Below, in pieces: positions 1 through 6,743 of a DNA stretch of 9,747 bases. Location: contig JAHEOE010000049.1 of assembly GCA_018609785.1 (NCBI GenBank), forward strand, positions 1-9,747, read 5' to 3'. The number at the start of each line of letters is the position of its first letter. Position 1 is the first letter of the stretch. The DNA comes from Minisyncoccota bacterium. GTDB lineage: Bacteria; Patescibacteriota; Minisyncoccia; SW-4-49-11. The notes beneath the pieces are model-generated. The model saw nothing but the letters and a program-made list of their open reading frames with translations, made no database searches and was not told the DNA's origin. Made by a program: the position numbers and the translations under genes.

Positions 1-647
1 CCCACCAGAAGAGCAAAAATATCCGTATCACTGTACTTGGCAAAATCGCCTACATTGGCAACGGGTTCGTTAAGCGGCGTATAATCGAATTTAAAGTTCG
101 GAGTATATACCACTTTCCCTTGTTGAGTATACACACACAGACCGATATTACCGGGAACATTATGATTAAGTCTAAACGCGTCCACCTTAAAGGACCCCGG
201 ACGCACCGAACTGCCCGATTTTACCAAACGCTTACGATAATCCATTTTTTGAGCGTTCATGTTACGTCGGTTTTCCAGAATGGTAAACGTCTCGGCAGTT
301 CCATACACATCAACTCCCGGAATCAAAGAGAGAATATACGGTACCGCCCCGATATGATCATAATGACCGTTGGTCAGAAAAACCCCGCGGATTTTGTGCG
401 CGTTTTCTTTAAGATACGAGGAATTCGGAATAATAAAGTCCACGCCCGGCTGGTCGGCATTCGGGAGTTGCAGCCCCATATCAAGAACAATGATGTCATC
501 GTCCTGTTCTATGAGGGTCATATTTTTACCACTCTCTTGCAAACCGCCCAAAGGAATAATACGGACGCTGCATGAAGAGAGTTCGTGACCTTCCTGAGTG
601 TATCGTACTACCTCGGAAGAATTCTCAGACTGCTTGGAATGAGCCAT
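1..647 (-). CDS. rnj: RNase J-like metallo-beta-lactamase ribonuclease, N-terminal part (3' end outside window), degenerate active site
   Basis: The visible 215 residues match the N-terminal metallo-beta-lactamase region of RNase J, the 5'-3' exo/endoribonuclease of bacterial mRNA decay and RNA maturation. After about 27 variable residues comes the family signature PLGGLQESGKNM (32-43), then a VLDMGL strand (54-59), the metal loop LTNGHYDHIG (91-100), the LNHNVPGNIG segment (160-169) and YTPNFKFD (181-188). In active RNase J the loop reads THGHEDHIG and the last motif TGDFKFD. Here the first loop His is Asn93 (codon 369-371) and the metal-bridging Asp is Asn184 (codon 96-98), while H95, D97, H98 and H162 remain. 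The fold is clear; activity is doubtful, and a catalytically weak or structural paralogue like B. subtilis RNase J2 is plausible. The ATG at 647 is the first in frame after an upstream stop. No SD is seen at normal distance. It lies 165 bp downstream of rpsP on the same strand. The C-terminal beta-CASP part is not visible. Confidence 0.9.
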   Translation of the reverse strand, partial: MAHSKQSENSSEVVRYTQEGHELSSCSVRIIPLGGLQESGKNMTLIEQDDDIIVLDMGLQLPNADQPGVDFIIPNSSYLKENAHKIRGVFLTNGHYDHIGAVPYILSLIPGVDVYGTAETFTILENRRNMNAQKMDYRKRLVKSGSSVRPGSFKVDAFRLNHNVPGNIGLCVYTQQGKVVYTPNFKFDYTPLNEPVANVGDFAKYSDTDIFALLV

Positions 648-713
648 ATAATATCAAAAATTATCTGTTATTCTTACTTATATAAAAGAGGGGAATACAA
701 CGTAGATTGCTCA

Positions 714-746
714 TCACCCATCTCTTTCCCATACAAACAGAGGCAT
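714..746 (-). other. Candidate 10-codon leader ORF with strong Shine-Dalgarno, upstream of the RNase J-like gene
   Basis: On the minus strand GGGGAGG (754-760) lies 7 nt before an ATG at 744-746. The frame reads MPLFVWERDG and stops at TGA (714-716). The stop is followed by an overlapping ATG (TGATG) that opens a second short frame of 17 residues. This is the best SD-ATG arrangement in the left half of the window, while the flanking real genes (rpsP, RNase J-like, the T4SS genes) lack a clear SD. It could be a leader peptide controlling the RNase J-like gene. It could also be a purine-rich RNA element or chance. No conservation evidence is available from one sequence. Confidence 0.25.
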
Positions 747-812
747 AGCTCAACCTCCCCTATGTCTCCTATCTGTACACGAAATATATCTCAGACACTG
801 TCTCGTCAGTAC

Positions 813-1103
813 TTAGACGGCTTCTTTGGATCCTCCTGACTTTTGACGCGTGATTTGAACTTTTTCGTCTTCAATCACTCCCTCGCTTACCAAAAGATTA
901 TGCACCGTGGTCGATGGTTTTGCGCCGTTGGCAATCCATTCCCGAATACGTTCACCGTTCAGTTTTACAAATGAATCCACAGGATCATACGTTCCCACTT
1001 CCTCAATGCTTTTTCCTTTTACGGGGCGCCAATGCTCGGTAACCACAATACGGTATACCGGACGATTACGCTTTCCAATACGAGACAGACGAATACGTAC
1101 CAT
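813..1103 (-). CDS. rpsP: 30S ribosomal protein S16
   Basis: This 96-residue protein is small-subunit ribosomal protein S16, which binds 16S rRNA in the body of the 30S subunit and helps early assembly. The N-terminus MVRIRLSRIGKRNRPVYRIV is the typical S16 opening. It is followed by the expected GKSIEEVGTYDPV strand-turn (30-42) and a helical part with ERIREWIANGAKPSTTV (51-67). Length and lack of insertions are normal for the family. The start is ATG 1101-1103, about 30 nt downstream of the predicted transcription start of a strong promoter at 1141-1170; no SD is visible. In many bacteria rpsP is followed by rimM and trmD. Here the next gene on the strand is RNase J-like instead, 165 bp away. 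Confidence 0.97.
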   Translation of the reverse strand: MVRIRLSRIGKRNRPVYRIVVTEHWRPVKGKSIEEVGTYDPVDSFVKLNGERIREWIANGAKPSTTVHNLLVSEGVIEDEKVQITRQKSGGSKEAV

Positions 1104-1140
1104 TGAATATAAGAATTACTTTATCACACAGCTTGTCCTG

Positions 1141-1170
1141 AGTATACGCCTCTTCCGTATCATTTGTCAA
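1141..1170 (-). promoter_or_regulatory. Sigma-70-type promoter driving rpsP
   Basis: Read on the minus strand, a perfect TTGACA -35 (1165-1170) and TATACT -10 (1141-1146, five of six to consensus) are separated by 18 bp. The transcription start would fall near 1134, giving a leader of about 30 nt before the rpsP ATG at 1103. The match to consensus and the position make this a good call. The -35 overlaps the -35 of the divergent promoter for the plus-strand cluster. Confidence 0.75.
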
Positions 1171-1194
1171 CCATCAGTCCGTATCTGATATAAT
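1164..1194 (+). promoter_or_regulatory. Extended -10 promoter of the T4SS-like cluster, predicted leaderless
   Basis: A perfect TATAAT (1189-1194) is preceded by TGA (1186-1188), an extended -10 (TGn) arrangement. A TTGTCA -35-like hexamer (1164-1169) lies 19 bp upstream, a long but tolerable spacing for an extended -10 promoter. Starting 7-8 bp after the -10 puts +1 at 1201-1202, on the ATG of the first gene (1202). The transcript would therefore be leaderless or nearly so, consistent with no SD there. Confidence 0.65.
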
Positions 1195-1201
1195 ACAGGA
1201 T

Positions 1202-1996
1202 ATGATGCGAAAAGCCACGCCACACAAACCTGTAACCTCCCGCCCGCTGCTCATATGGAGCGGTGTGATACTTATCTTGCTCCTGCTGATCGGAGCCGGC
1301 ACTGGCTATACCATGCACCGTAAACATGAAATGCGTCAAGCGGCGCTTGCTCAAGGACTTGACGAAATAACCATTTTACATCAGACCGAAACCGGGCAAA
1401 CGAAAAAACTGAATATCACTCAAACAGTACTTGACATTCTCAGCACCTCGCTCAGTAAGAAAGGAAGACTGGATAGTACGGCTAAACGGCAGATTAATAA
1501 CCTCTCCATTCAAGACATTCAGTTCCCTCCCATGCCTGAAAAGCAACTCAAAACATATGAAACCTCCAAGTCCGCTGAGATTGCGGAATATTTTCAGACA
1601 GTGTATAATGTACTTAATACGAAGCATGCGGATGTCACAGTCAAAAACATAACCCGGAAAGCGCTTGAGAGGCGAGACAAAAACGAACCCATTAAAGGCT
1701 TGATAGAGATCAACAAAGCAATGTATTACGATCTCATGGACGTACGTGTTCCACAGCCGACGCTTAAAGTCCACAAAAACTACATCCGGATTATTCAAGT
1801 CCAGCATCACTTTTTACAGAGTCTGGCCAATCAAGAAAAAGACCCGTTAAATACTCAAACAAGCTACCTTATAACCCTTCGTTTTCTGGAAGATCTCAGA
1901 CCCGAACTGAATACCGAAATCAAAACCCTCGAGAAAGAATATGATCTCAACCTCCAAAACCAAAGCACATCAAACAACCAATCCTCTAATCAGTAA
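1202..1996 (+). CDS. Single-pass membrane-anchored helical protein, first gene of T4SS-like cluster (hypothetical)
   Basis: I do not recognise a named family. The 264-residue product has a short basic N-terminus, one strong membrane segment at about 17-36 (LIWSGVILILLLLIGAG core), and then a mostly helical, hydrophilic domain predicted to lie outside the cytoplasm. The region YFQTVYNVLNTKH (130-142), followed by VPQPTLKVHKNYI (183-195) and a later DPLN (214-217), follows a 'VP...H...DP' pattern that I remember from uncharacterised proteins in Patescibacteria T4SS-like loci; that link is recall, not a search. The C-terminal tail is Asn/Gln/Ser rich. The first ATG (1202) has a second ATG immediately after (1205), and the predicted +1 falls at this position, so translation is probably leaderless. 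The 3' end overlaps the next gene by 56 nt in another frame, which supports co-transcription. A role as an envelope component of the secretion apparatus is inferred only from context. Confidence 0.8.
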   Translation: MMRKATPHKPVTSRPLLIWSGVILILLLLIGAGTGYTMHRKHEMRQAALAQGLDEITILHQTETGQTKKLNITQTVLDILSTSLSKKGRLDSTAKRQINNLSIQDIQFPPMPEKQLKTYETSKSAEIAEYFQTVYNVLNTKHADVTVKNITRKALERRDKNEPIKGLIEINKAMYYDLMDVRVPQPTLKVHKNYIRIIQVQHHFLQSLANQEKDPLNTQTSYLITLRFLEDLRPELNTEIKTLEKEYDLNLQNQSTSNNQSSNQ

Positions 1997-3467
1997 GTTT
2001 CAAATTCGGAGCATTATACTCGGAGCGGGGATGTTATTAAGTCTGTCCGGACCGCTTCCGGCATACGCTCAAGAAGATGACGGGTTCCGAGCCGGAAATG
2101 GTTTTTATGGAAACGAACAATGCGGCGAATTAACGTGTGCCCCGGATGAAGTATGTCAGAAGACCTTCGGAGGATTTGACGAAAGCGACGTATTGCCTCC
2201 CAATGAGCCTCCTTCAGGAGAACAAAATACGAACGATGAAGGAGACGGGGATGATTCCAATACGATCGATGATGGGAGTATCTATAACGACGTGCAGTAC
2301 CGGTGCGTCGAACCGCCGGAAATTGACGGTCCGGATTCGGACAATAACAAATACCGAGTAGACGGTAGCGATGACGGATATAACAATGCTAACCTATTTA
2401 CCGAAGGTCAAGATGATCCGGGGGTACCGGTTAACATCATCAATCAAGACGCGCTCCCCGTAGATATTTTCAACCCCAATCCTATCCCTACGCACATTAC
2501 CTCCCCCAACCCCATTCCGGTAACCGTCGTGGATGATCTTGCTTTGTATCAACAGAAGGAACTTATCGACAAGCCGCTGGCAAACAAACAAAAGCAAGCT
2601 ACAATCAGCGAAGTAAACAAGCAGGTCCGAGAAGATATCAACGAACAAAATTTGGTTCAAACTCCGGCCGACCTTAAAGCCAAAGGGGTTGAATCCGGAG
2701 CCTTTGATTCCACAACCGGATCACTCTCCATCGCCGAACGCAAATTCGCCAATTCCTTCGCGCGGCCCGATATCGAAAATTTACGAGAAGATTTTCAGAT
2801 CGCCCAAGATATCACCAAAGGCGGCGGAGCCGAAGCGTTACCCGACCCTTCATTTGAGGAAATGCCCAACTGCAATCCGGAAGACGGTGATCTTGACGAC
2901 CAAGGACTTGATTGCGCTTTAGCGGGTCTGAAACCGGAAAATAATGCGTATGACCAAACCGTAGCTCTCCGCAAACTCACGCAAGCCAAAGTTGGGCAAG
3001 CTCAAGAAAATCTGCAACAGGAACAGCAAGCGGGTGACGGATTTTTGGCAAAATCCAAAGATGGAGATAAAAACCCCTTCACCAAAACCATCACCTCTCC
3101 CGGCCAGTCAATTGCAGGCGTGGTGGAAAAAACGCTCAATGCCTCGATTGATCAATCTATTGTTTCCTCGGATCGGTGCTTCAGTTCCGTTCCCGGGGCG
3201 GTCAAAGAAGGAACTCTCAATCCTCTGCTCCGAAACGGCCTGTTTAACAAGCCCGAAGAATCAGACTTCGAACAAGTTTTTCAAAATATCTACAATACGA
3301 TACTTAGCGCGATTAGTTGCGAAGTGGAGAATGAAGTTAGTTCCATATTTGAAGATATCTTTGATGATGGTGGTGGTGATGGTGATACGAGGTCCAACAG
3401 ATTAGACGCGCGAGAAAATGATGCTTCAAACTCTTCCAGTGATACTTCCAATAGTAGCGATAATTGA
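1941..3467 (+). CDS. Secreted Cys-rich, proline-repeat protein of T4SS-like cluster (hypothetical)
   Basis: This 508-residue protein carries a Sec signal peptide with a long n-region and a hydrophobic core at about 25-41, ending in AYAQ; cleavage is likely after Ala43. A Cys-rich module follows, with C61, C66, C72 and C122 in a CGELTCAPDEVC...YRCV arrangement separated by an acidic, Gly/Asp/Asn-rich linker. Residues 162-201 form nearly four decapeptide repeats (for example LPVDIFNPNP). Next comes a helical region, then TITSPGQSIAGVVEKTLNAS (383-402) and a helix with C460. That order resembles the TPG-containing exported proteins encoded beside VirB6-like genes in Patescibacteria (recalled, VirB5/TrbJ-like in position only). 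Eight mature Cys residues suggest disulfides outside the cytoplasm. The tail is Asp/Ser/Asn rich and ends in tandem TGA-TAA. ATG 1941 is the only ATG/GTG/TTG start before the signal core, so the 56-nt overlap with the preceding gene appears real. Confidence 0.8.
   Translation: MISTSKTKAHQTTNPLISKFQIRSIILGAGMLLSLSGPLPAYAQEDDGFRAGNGFYGNEQCGELTCAPDEVCQKTFGGFDESDVLPPNEPPSGEQNTNDEGDGDDSNTIDDGSIYNDVQYRCVEPPEIDGPDSDNNKYRVDGSDDGYNNANLFTEGQDDPGVPVNIINQDALPVDIFNPNPIPTHITSPNPIPVTVVDDLALYQQKELIDKPLANKQKQATISEVNKQVREDINEQNLVQTPADLKAKGVESGAFDSTTGSLSIAERKFANSFARPDIENLREDFQIAQDITKGGGAEALPDPSFEEMPNCNPEDGDLDDQGLDCALAGLKPENNAYDQTVALRKLTQAKVGQAQENLQQEQQAGDGFLAKSKDGDKNPFTKTITSPGQSIAGVVEKTLNASIDQSIVSSDRCFSSVPGAVKEGTLNPLLRNGLFNKPEESDFEQVFQNIYNTILSAISCEVENEVSSIFEDIFDDGGGDGDTRSNRLDARENDASNSSSDTSNSSDN
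2424..2543 (+). repeat. Decapeptide tandem repeat within the secreted protein
   Basis: Residues 162-201 of the secreted protein align in register at a period of 10: VPVNIINQDA, LPVDIFNPNP, IPTHITSPNP, IPVTVVDDLA. The consensus is [VLI]-P-[VT]-x-[IV]-x-[NS]-P-[ND]-P, with the last unit decaying. At DNA level the units are clearly diverged, so this is a protein-level repeat and not a recent expansion. It probably forms an extended or beta-stacked spacer between the Cys-rich head and the helical part. Confidence 0.7.
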
Positions 3468-3551
3468 TAAGAATCTATGATCGCAAAAGATAATCAATAT
3501 CCCTGTTCATTTCTCAATTTAGGAAAAATCACCTAATCACTTTTATTGTCT

Positions 3552-5867
3552 ATGCGTTGGCTCCCCCCTCCCAAATTAACGGTTTTTGCCCTCCTCCTGG
3601 TCGGAGGCGGATTTTTGCTTACGCCGGAGCCGACGTATGCTTTCCCTAATCCTTTAACCGGTATTTTAAGCGCTCTTGGGTCAGCTGCTGACGCTACCAT
3701 TGGGAATGCGCTGGTCTCCGTTCTCCAAGTCTTTAAAAATCTTCTCGTAGTTTCTTTAAAACTCGTCGCTTGGCTTTTTGAAGCGGCAATCACGTTTGAT
3801 AATTTCTATACGGATGGCGTAAACAACGCCTGGCGCGCCACCCGCGACTTTGCCAATCTCTTTTTCTCGTTCATTATTCTGTTTATCGCCATTTCCACGG
3901 CACTCAACATCCCGCAACTACAGGCCTATCACGCAAAAAAGATGCTGCCGCAATTCATTGTTCTGGCGTTGCTCATTAACTTTAGCCGAGCAATTGTAGG
4001 GGTGGTTATCGACATCAGCCAACTGCTCATGGTTCAGTTCTATAACGCGTCTGTGGGGAGCAGTCAGACGATTGGAGACCGTATCGGCGAATTCACCGAA
4101 GTCAGCGGTATGCTTGCGGCATTCAACGGCACCGGCAACTTTAAAGAATCACTCGCCTTTCTTCTCGTGATTATCTTTCTGGCGTTACTGATTAGTGTGT
4201 TAATCTGGAGCGCGACGATTTTGCTTACTCGGTTGGTGGTTCTGTGGGTTGTTATCGCCCTCGCTCCTCTGGCGTTTACGATTTACTTTATTCCGCCTCT
4301 TAAACAGTATTTCGGACGATGGAGCAACGCGCTCACGAAAAACGCCATCAACGGTCCGATTATTCTGTTCTTTCTCTGGCTTTCTTTTACGGTCTTGGAA
4401 GGAACGGGATCGGGCATAAACACCTCGCCCGAATTGACCTTCGACGGCTTGCCGGAGTTTTTCGAAAGTACGCAAGCGTTTGACTTCATCTTAATGATTG
4501 TGTTCATTTCCATCGCCAATACCCAAGCGATGAACAGTACGGAGCATGTACCGAATACTCTAAAAGGAGGGGCCGGTTTCCTTTCCGGTGCCGCGGTCGG
4601 CGGAATCGGCGGATATCTTGGGGGAAGCAAGCGCGGTATGGATACTTTTGGTGAAGTGGCCAGTAAAGCTGATCGCAGGAGTGGTCTACGCCGAGGACGA
4701 AAACTTGCTTCGAAAACAGGTCCGGGACGACGCCTGCGCAAAGGCGGACGTAAATTCAAAGAGAATCTTCAAGAAGGACAAGCTCTTGGTAAAAGTAAAG
4801 GACGGCTGCAAGGAGCAGCTAATACCGCTCTTCAAAATATATTTGGTGGTCAAGAAGGAGAAAAGAAAGCTCAGGAACAATATGAAGAGAAATTCGACAT
4901 AAAACAGTTCAAAAAGCAATTCAAAAAAGCCCAGAAAGGCGACATAGATTATTCGGAGATTGATCCCGAGAGATTCAAAGCGTTTGAAAAAGCATCCAAT
5001 AACAGATATGAAGAGGAGGCTAAAGACATTTACAATCCTGAACAGCTGGGAAATCTCGCCAAAAAGGCGAAAGAAGACAATGATATTGTGGGACTCAATG
5101 GCTATCTAAAACAGGCAGAACAAGTACGAGGAGGGCAAGAAGCAGTACTGGAGCAATTAGGATATAATAAAGAGGGAGGAGCTGAAGAATATTCCCGGCT
5201 TTTCAATAACGAAATAGAACAGGGCGTTGACCCTCAACAATTAAAGGAACAAAATTCCAAACTGTATGGTCAACTACAAAATAGAAGAACAAAAGCGGAA
5301 TACAATCTACGAGAAAAAGCGGGAAATTATGCCGGAAGTGGCGGCCTTGCCGACTCCCAAGGATACTTCACGAAAAATCCCAATCTTGATAATTTGGAAG
5401 AACTTGCCAAAGACGAAAATGGAAATATATTCAAAACTGATAAAAACGGAAATCAAAAACCTATCGAAACCTCCTATATTAAACGTGATCCTCAAAGTGG
5501 TGCTGTAGACTGGGAAAGAAGCAAAACTCCCTTTACCCAAAGTATTTCCAAATTTGAGCCGAAAAAGAAGCTGGCCAGCACTCCTGAAAATCCGGACTTT
5601 TTCTTAAATACAGATAATCAAGGTAATAGGATTAAGGATAACAAAGGAAATGCTCAGACCAATGCCGAATATGAAACCTTTATCAATCAACTCCGAGAAA
5701 AAGACCTATATGATTCTAAAAAGGGTGAATTTAAAAATGACGTTACCAATAGTATGTCTCCGGATCAGCAAAGAGCATTGCTGGAGGTTCTCCAAGGAAA
5801 AACTCAAGGTACTGGTAGTTTCCTTAGTCCCAAAGAAAAATATCTCTATGACATTCTCAAAACATAG
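3552..5867 (+). CDS. VirB6/TrbL-like polytopic inner-membrane T4SS protein with long hydrophilic C-terminal extension
   Basis: The 771-residue product resembles the VirB6/TrbL-type channel proteins of Patescibacteria T4SS-like loci. A signal-like hydrophobic segment (about 8-29, ending TYA) is followed by membrane segments near 53-80, 98-118, 132-160, 199-222, 224-248, 266-284 and 309-325. Family-like signatures are ATRDFANLFFSFIILFIAI (96-114) and LLINFSRAIVGVVIDISQLL (140-159), closely matching the 'R-D-ANLFF' and 'LLINFS...G.IID.SQ' pattern I know from these proteins. A Gly-rich stretch (338-359) with GxxxG-like spacing follows, then a strongly basic patch (360-405) and about 360 charged, Lys/Glu/Gln-rich residues with coiled-coil character and no membrane segments. 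VirB6/TrbL proteins line the inner-membrane channel. The ATG at 3552 is preferred; a TTG two codons upstream (3546) is possible but unnecessary. No SD is visible. It starts 84 nt after the secreted protein and lies 33 nt before the next gene. Confidence 0.85.
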   Translation: MRWLPPPKLTVFALLLVGGGFLLTPEPTYAFPNPLTGILSALGSAADATIGNALVSVLQVFKNLLVVSLKLVAWLFEAAITFDNFYTDGVNNAWRATRDFANLFFSFIILFIAISTALNIPQLQAYHAKKMLPQFIVLALLINFSRAIVGVVIDISQLLMVQFYNASVGSSQTIGDRIGEFTEVSGMLAAFNGTGNFKESLAFLLVIIFLALLISVLIWSATILLTRLVVLWVVIALAPLAFTIYFIPPLKQYFGRWSNALTKNAINGPIILFFLWLSFTVLEGTGSGINTSPELTFDGLPEFFESTQAFDFILMIVFISIANTQAMNSTEHVPNTLKGGAGFLSGAAVGGIGGYLGGSKRGMDTFGEVASKADRRSGLRRGRKLASKTGPGRRLRKGGRKFKENLQEGQALGKSKGRLQGAANTALQNIFGGQEGEKKAQEQYEEKFDIKQFKKQFKKAQKGDIDYSEIDPERFKAFEKASNNRYEEEAKDIYNPEQLGNLAKKAKEDNDIVGLNGYLKQAEQVRGGQEAVLEQLGYNKEGGAEEYSRLFNNEIEQGVDPQQLKEQNSKLYGQLQNRRTKAEYNLREKAGNYAGSGGLADSQGYFTKNPNLDNLEELAKDENGNIFKTDKNGNQKPIETSYIKRDPQSGAVDWERSKTPFTQSISKFEPKKKLASTPENPDFFLNTDNQGNRIKDNKGNAQTNAEYETFINQLREKDLYDSKKGEFKNDVTNSMSPDQQRALLEVLQGKTQGTGSFLSPKEKYLYDILKT

Positions 5868-5900
5868 TTTTTCATCCGTATAAAGTATTAAATTTCTCCT

Positions 5901-6731
5901 ATGAAACTATCTGAAATTCGAACCGAAATAGAGGGCATCTTAGATCGCAATCGTCCGTATGAGGCACTTGAATTTGCTCAAAAGCTGGAACGTTCCATGT
6001 CCCAAACGGACATACAGTCCTCCGCTCCGGAGGCGTATCAAGAAATTACGCAACTTATTTTCGCTCTGTATGTATTCGCGGTTCCGATTGCGTCGGAAGA
6101 AGTTGTGGAACGGGTGTTACGTCTGAATGTACTGGAAGCTTTGCAACTGGACTTCGACTACGGACGCCATCTCTTCGAACGACTGAACCTGCGCTATAAT
6201 ATGTATACGGAAGAGGGAAAACAAGAACATCTCTCCCAACTCATCCCCTATCTCAAACAAAACGAACAAAACCTCGGGGACGAACCGCTCCCCATCGCGG
6301 ATGAGCAACGTCCGCCCCTGGTCAAAAACTGGCTCGACTACTACGACCAAGAAGCCGGGCTCGAAGGCCATTCCGCCTTTGACCGCGCAGACTTCATCAG
6401 CTCCGATCCGCTCGCTCAATCTCTGCCCAAACACGAACGCCACCTCCTCCGGAGCCTTTGTAAACTGTACGACTTTCTGCAAGGAGAAGTTGAAGAACAA
6501 CACATCTACGAAGTCTCGGAAGCCCATGAACCATCCCCCGCCGACGCGGAACCTTCCGATGTTCCTTCGGCCGAAGAAGCACCAGACGAAACCGATTCTC
6601 TTGCTGATCAGATGACGGATACGGGTACGGTGGATCTTCAGAACATGCCCTCCCCTCAAGAGAAATCAGCCAAAGGAACGGTTGATTTGCGAGAACTTAC
6701 CAAAAACAAAGCCTCGGATACCGAACGCTAA
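5901..6731 (+). CDS. Soluble helical protein of T4SS-like cluster, with KNWL-D-Y domain (hypothetical)
   Basis: The 276-residue protein has no signal peptide or convincing membrane span, so it is probably cytoplasmic. Residues 1-120 are helical, with one apolar helix (QLIFALYVFAVPI, 51-63). Residues 140-194 contain LVKNWLDYYDQ (140-150), a DRADFISS segment and LPKHERHLLRSLCKLYDFL (175-193). This fits a domain I recall from uncharacterised Patescibacteria proteins near PrgI ('VknWL.dY...yl.s....kLs..Er..L..l...Y..L'). A disordered acidic Pro/Ala/Ser region follows, carrying two copies of GTVDL (242-246 and 259-263), possible short linear docking motifs. It sits 33 nt after the VirB6-like gene and 12 nt before PrgI, so it is almost certainly co-transcribed. 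A cytoplasmic adaptor for the secretion machine is my inference; no enzymatic motif is seen. The start is ATG 5901, preceded by a pyrimidine-rich TTTCTCCT and no SD. Confidence 0.8.
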   Translation: MKLSEIRTEIEGILDRNRPYEALEFAQKLERSMSQTDIQSSAPEAYQEITQLIFALYVFAVPIASEEVVERVLRLNVLEALQLDFDYGRHLFERLNLRYNMYTEEGKQEHLSQLIPYLKQNEQNLGDEPLPIADEQRPPLVKNWLDYYDQEAGLEGHSAFDRADFISSDPLAQSLPKHERHLLRSLCKLYDFLQGEVEEQHIYEVSEAHEPSPADAEPSDVPSAEEAPDETDSLADQMTDTGTVDLQNMPSPQEKSAKGTVDLRELTKNKASDTER

Positions 6732-6743
6732 CCAACCCCGCCT

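Noticed and set aside
793..803. AGACACTGTCT palindrome downstream of rpsP
   Set aside because: An 11-bp palindrome of 5-bp arms is expected by chance in this much sequence, there is no promoter near it and no T-run to make it a terminator.
1376..1810. 144-codon open frame on the minus strand
   Set aside because: Antisense to the first cluster gene, no recognisable protein features, and no start signals; treated as a shadow.
3519..3536. TTAGG...CCTAA inverted repeat before the VirB6-like gene
   Set aside because: Only 5-bp AT-containing arms with an 8-nt loop; too weak for a terminator or a confident regulatory hairpin.
3546..3551. TTG start two codons upstream for the VirB6-like gene
   Set aside because: ATG at 3552 is in frame, leads straight into the signal-like segment, and neither start has an SD to favour the TTG.
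6117..6659. 180-codon open frame on the minus strand
   Set aside because: It lies fully inside the helical protein gene on the other strand; the translation is Phe/Val/Arg rich without domain-like features, as expected for an antisense shadow.
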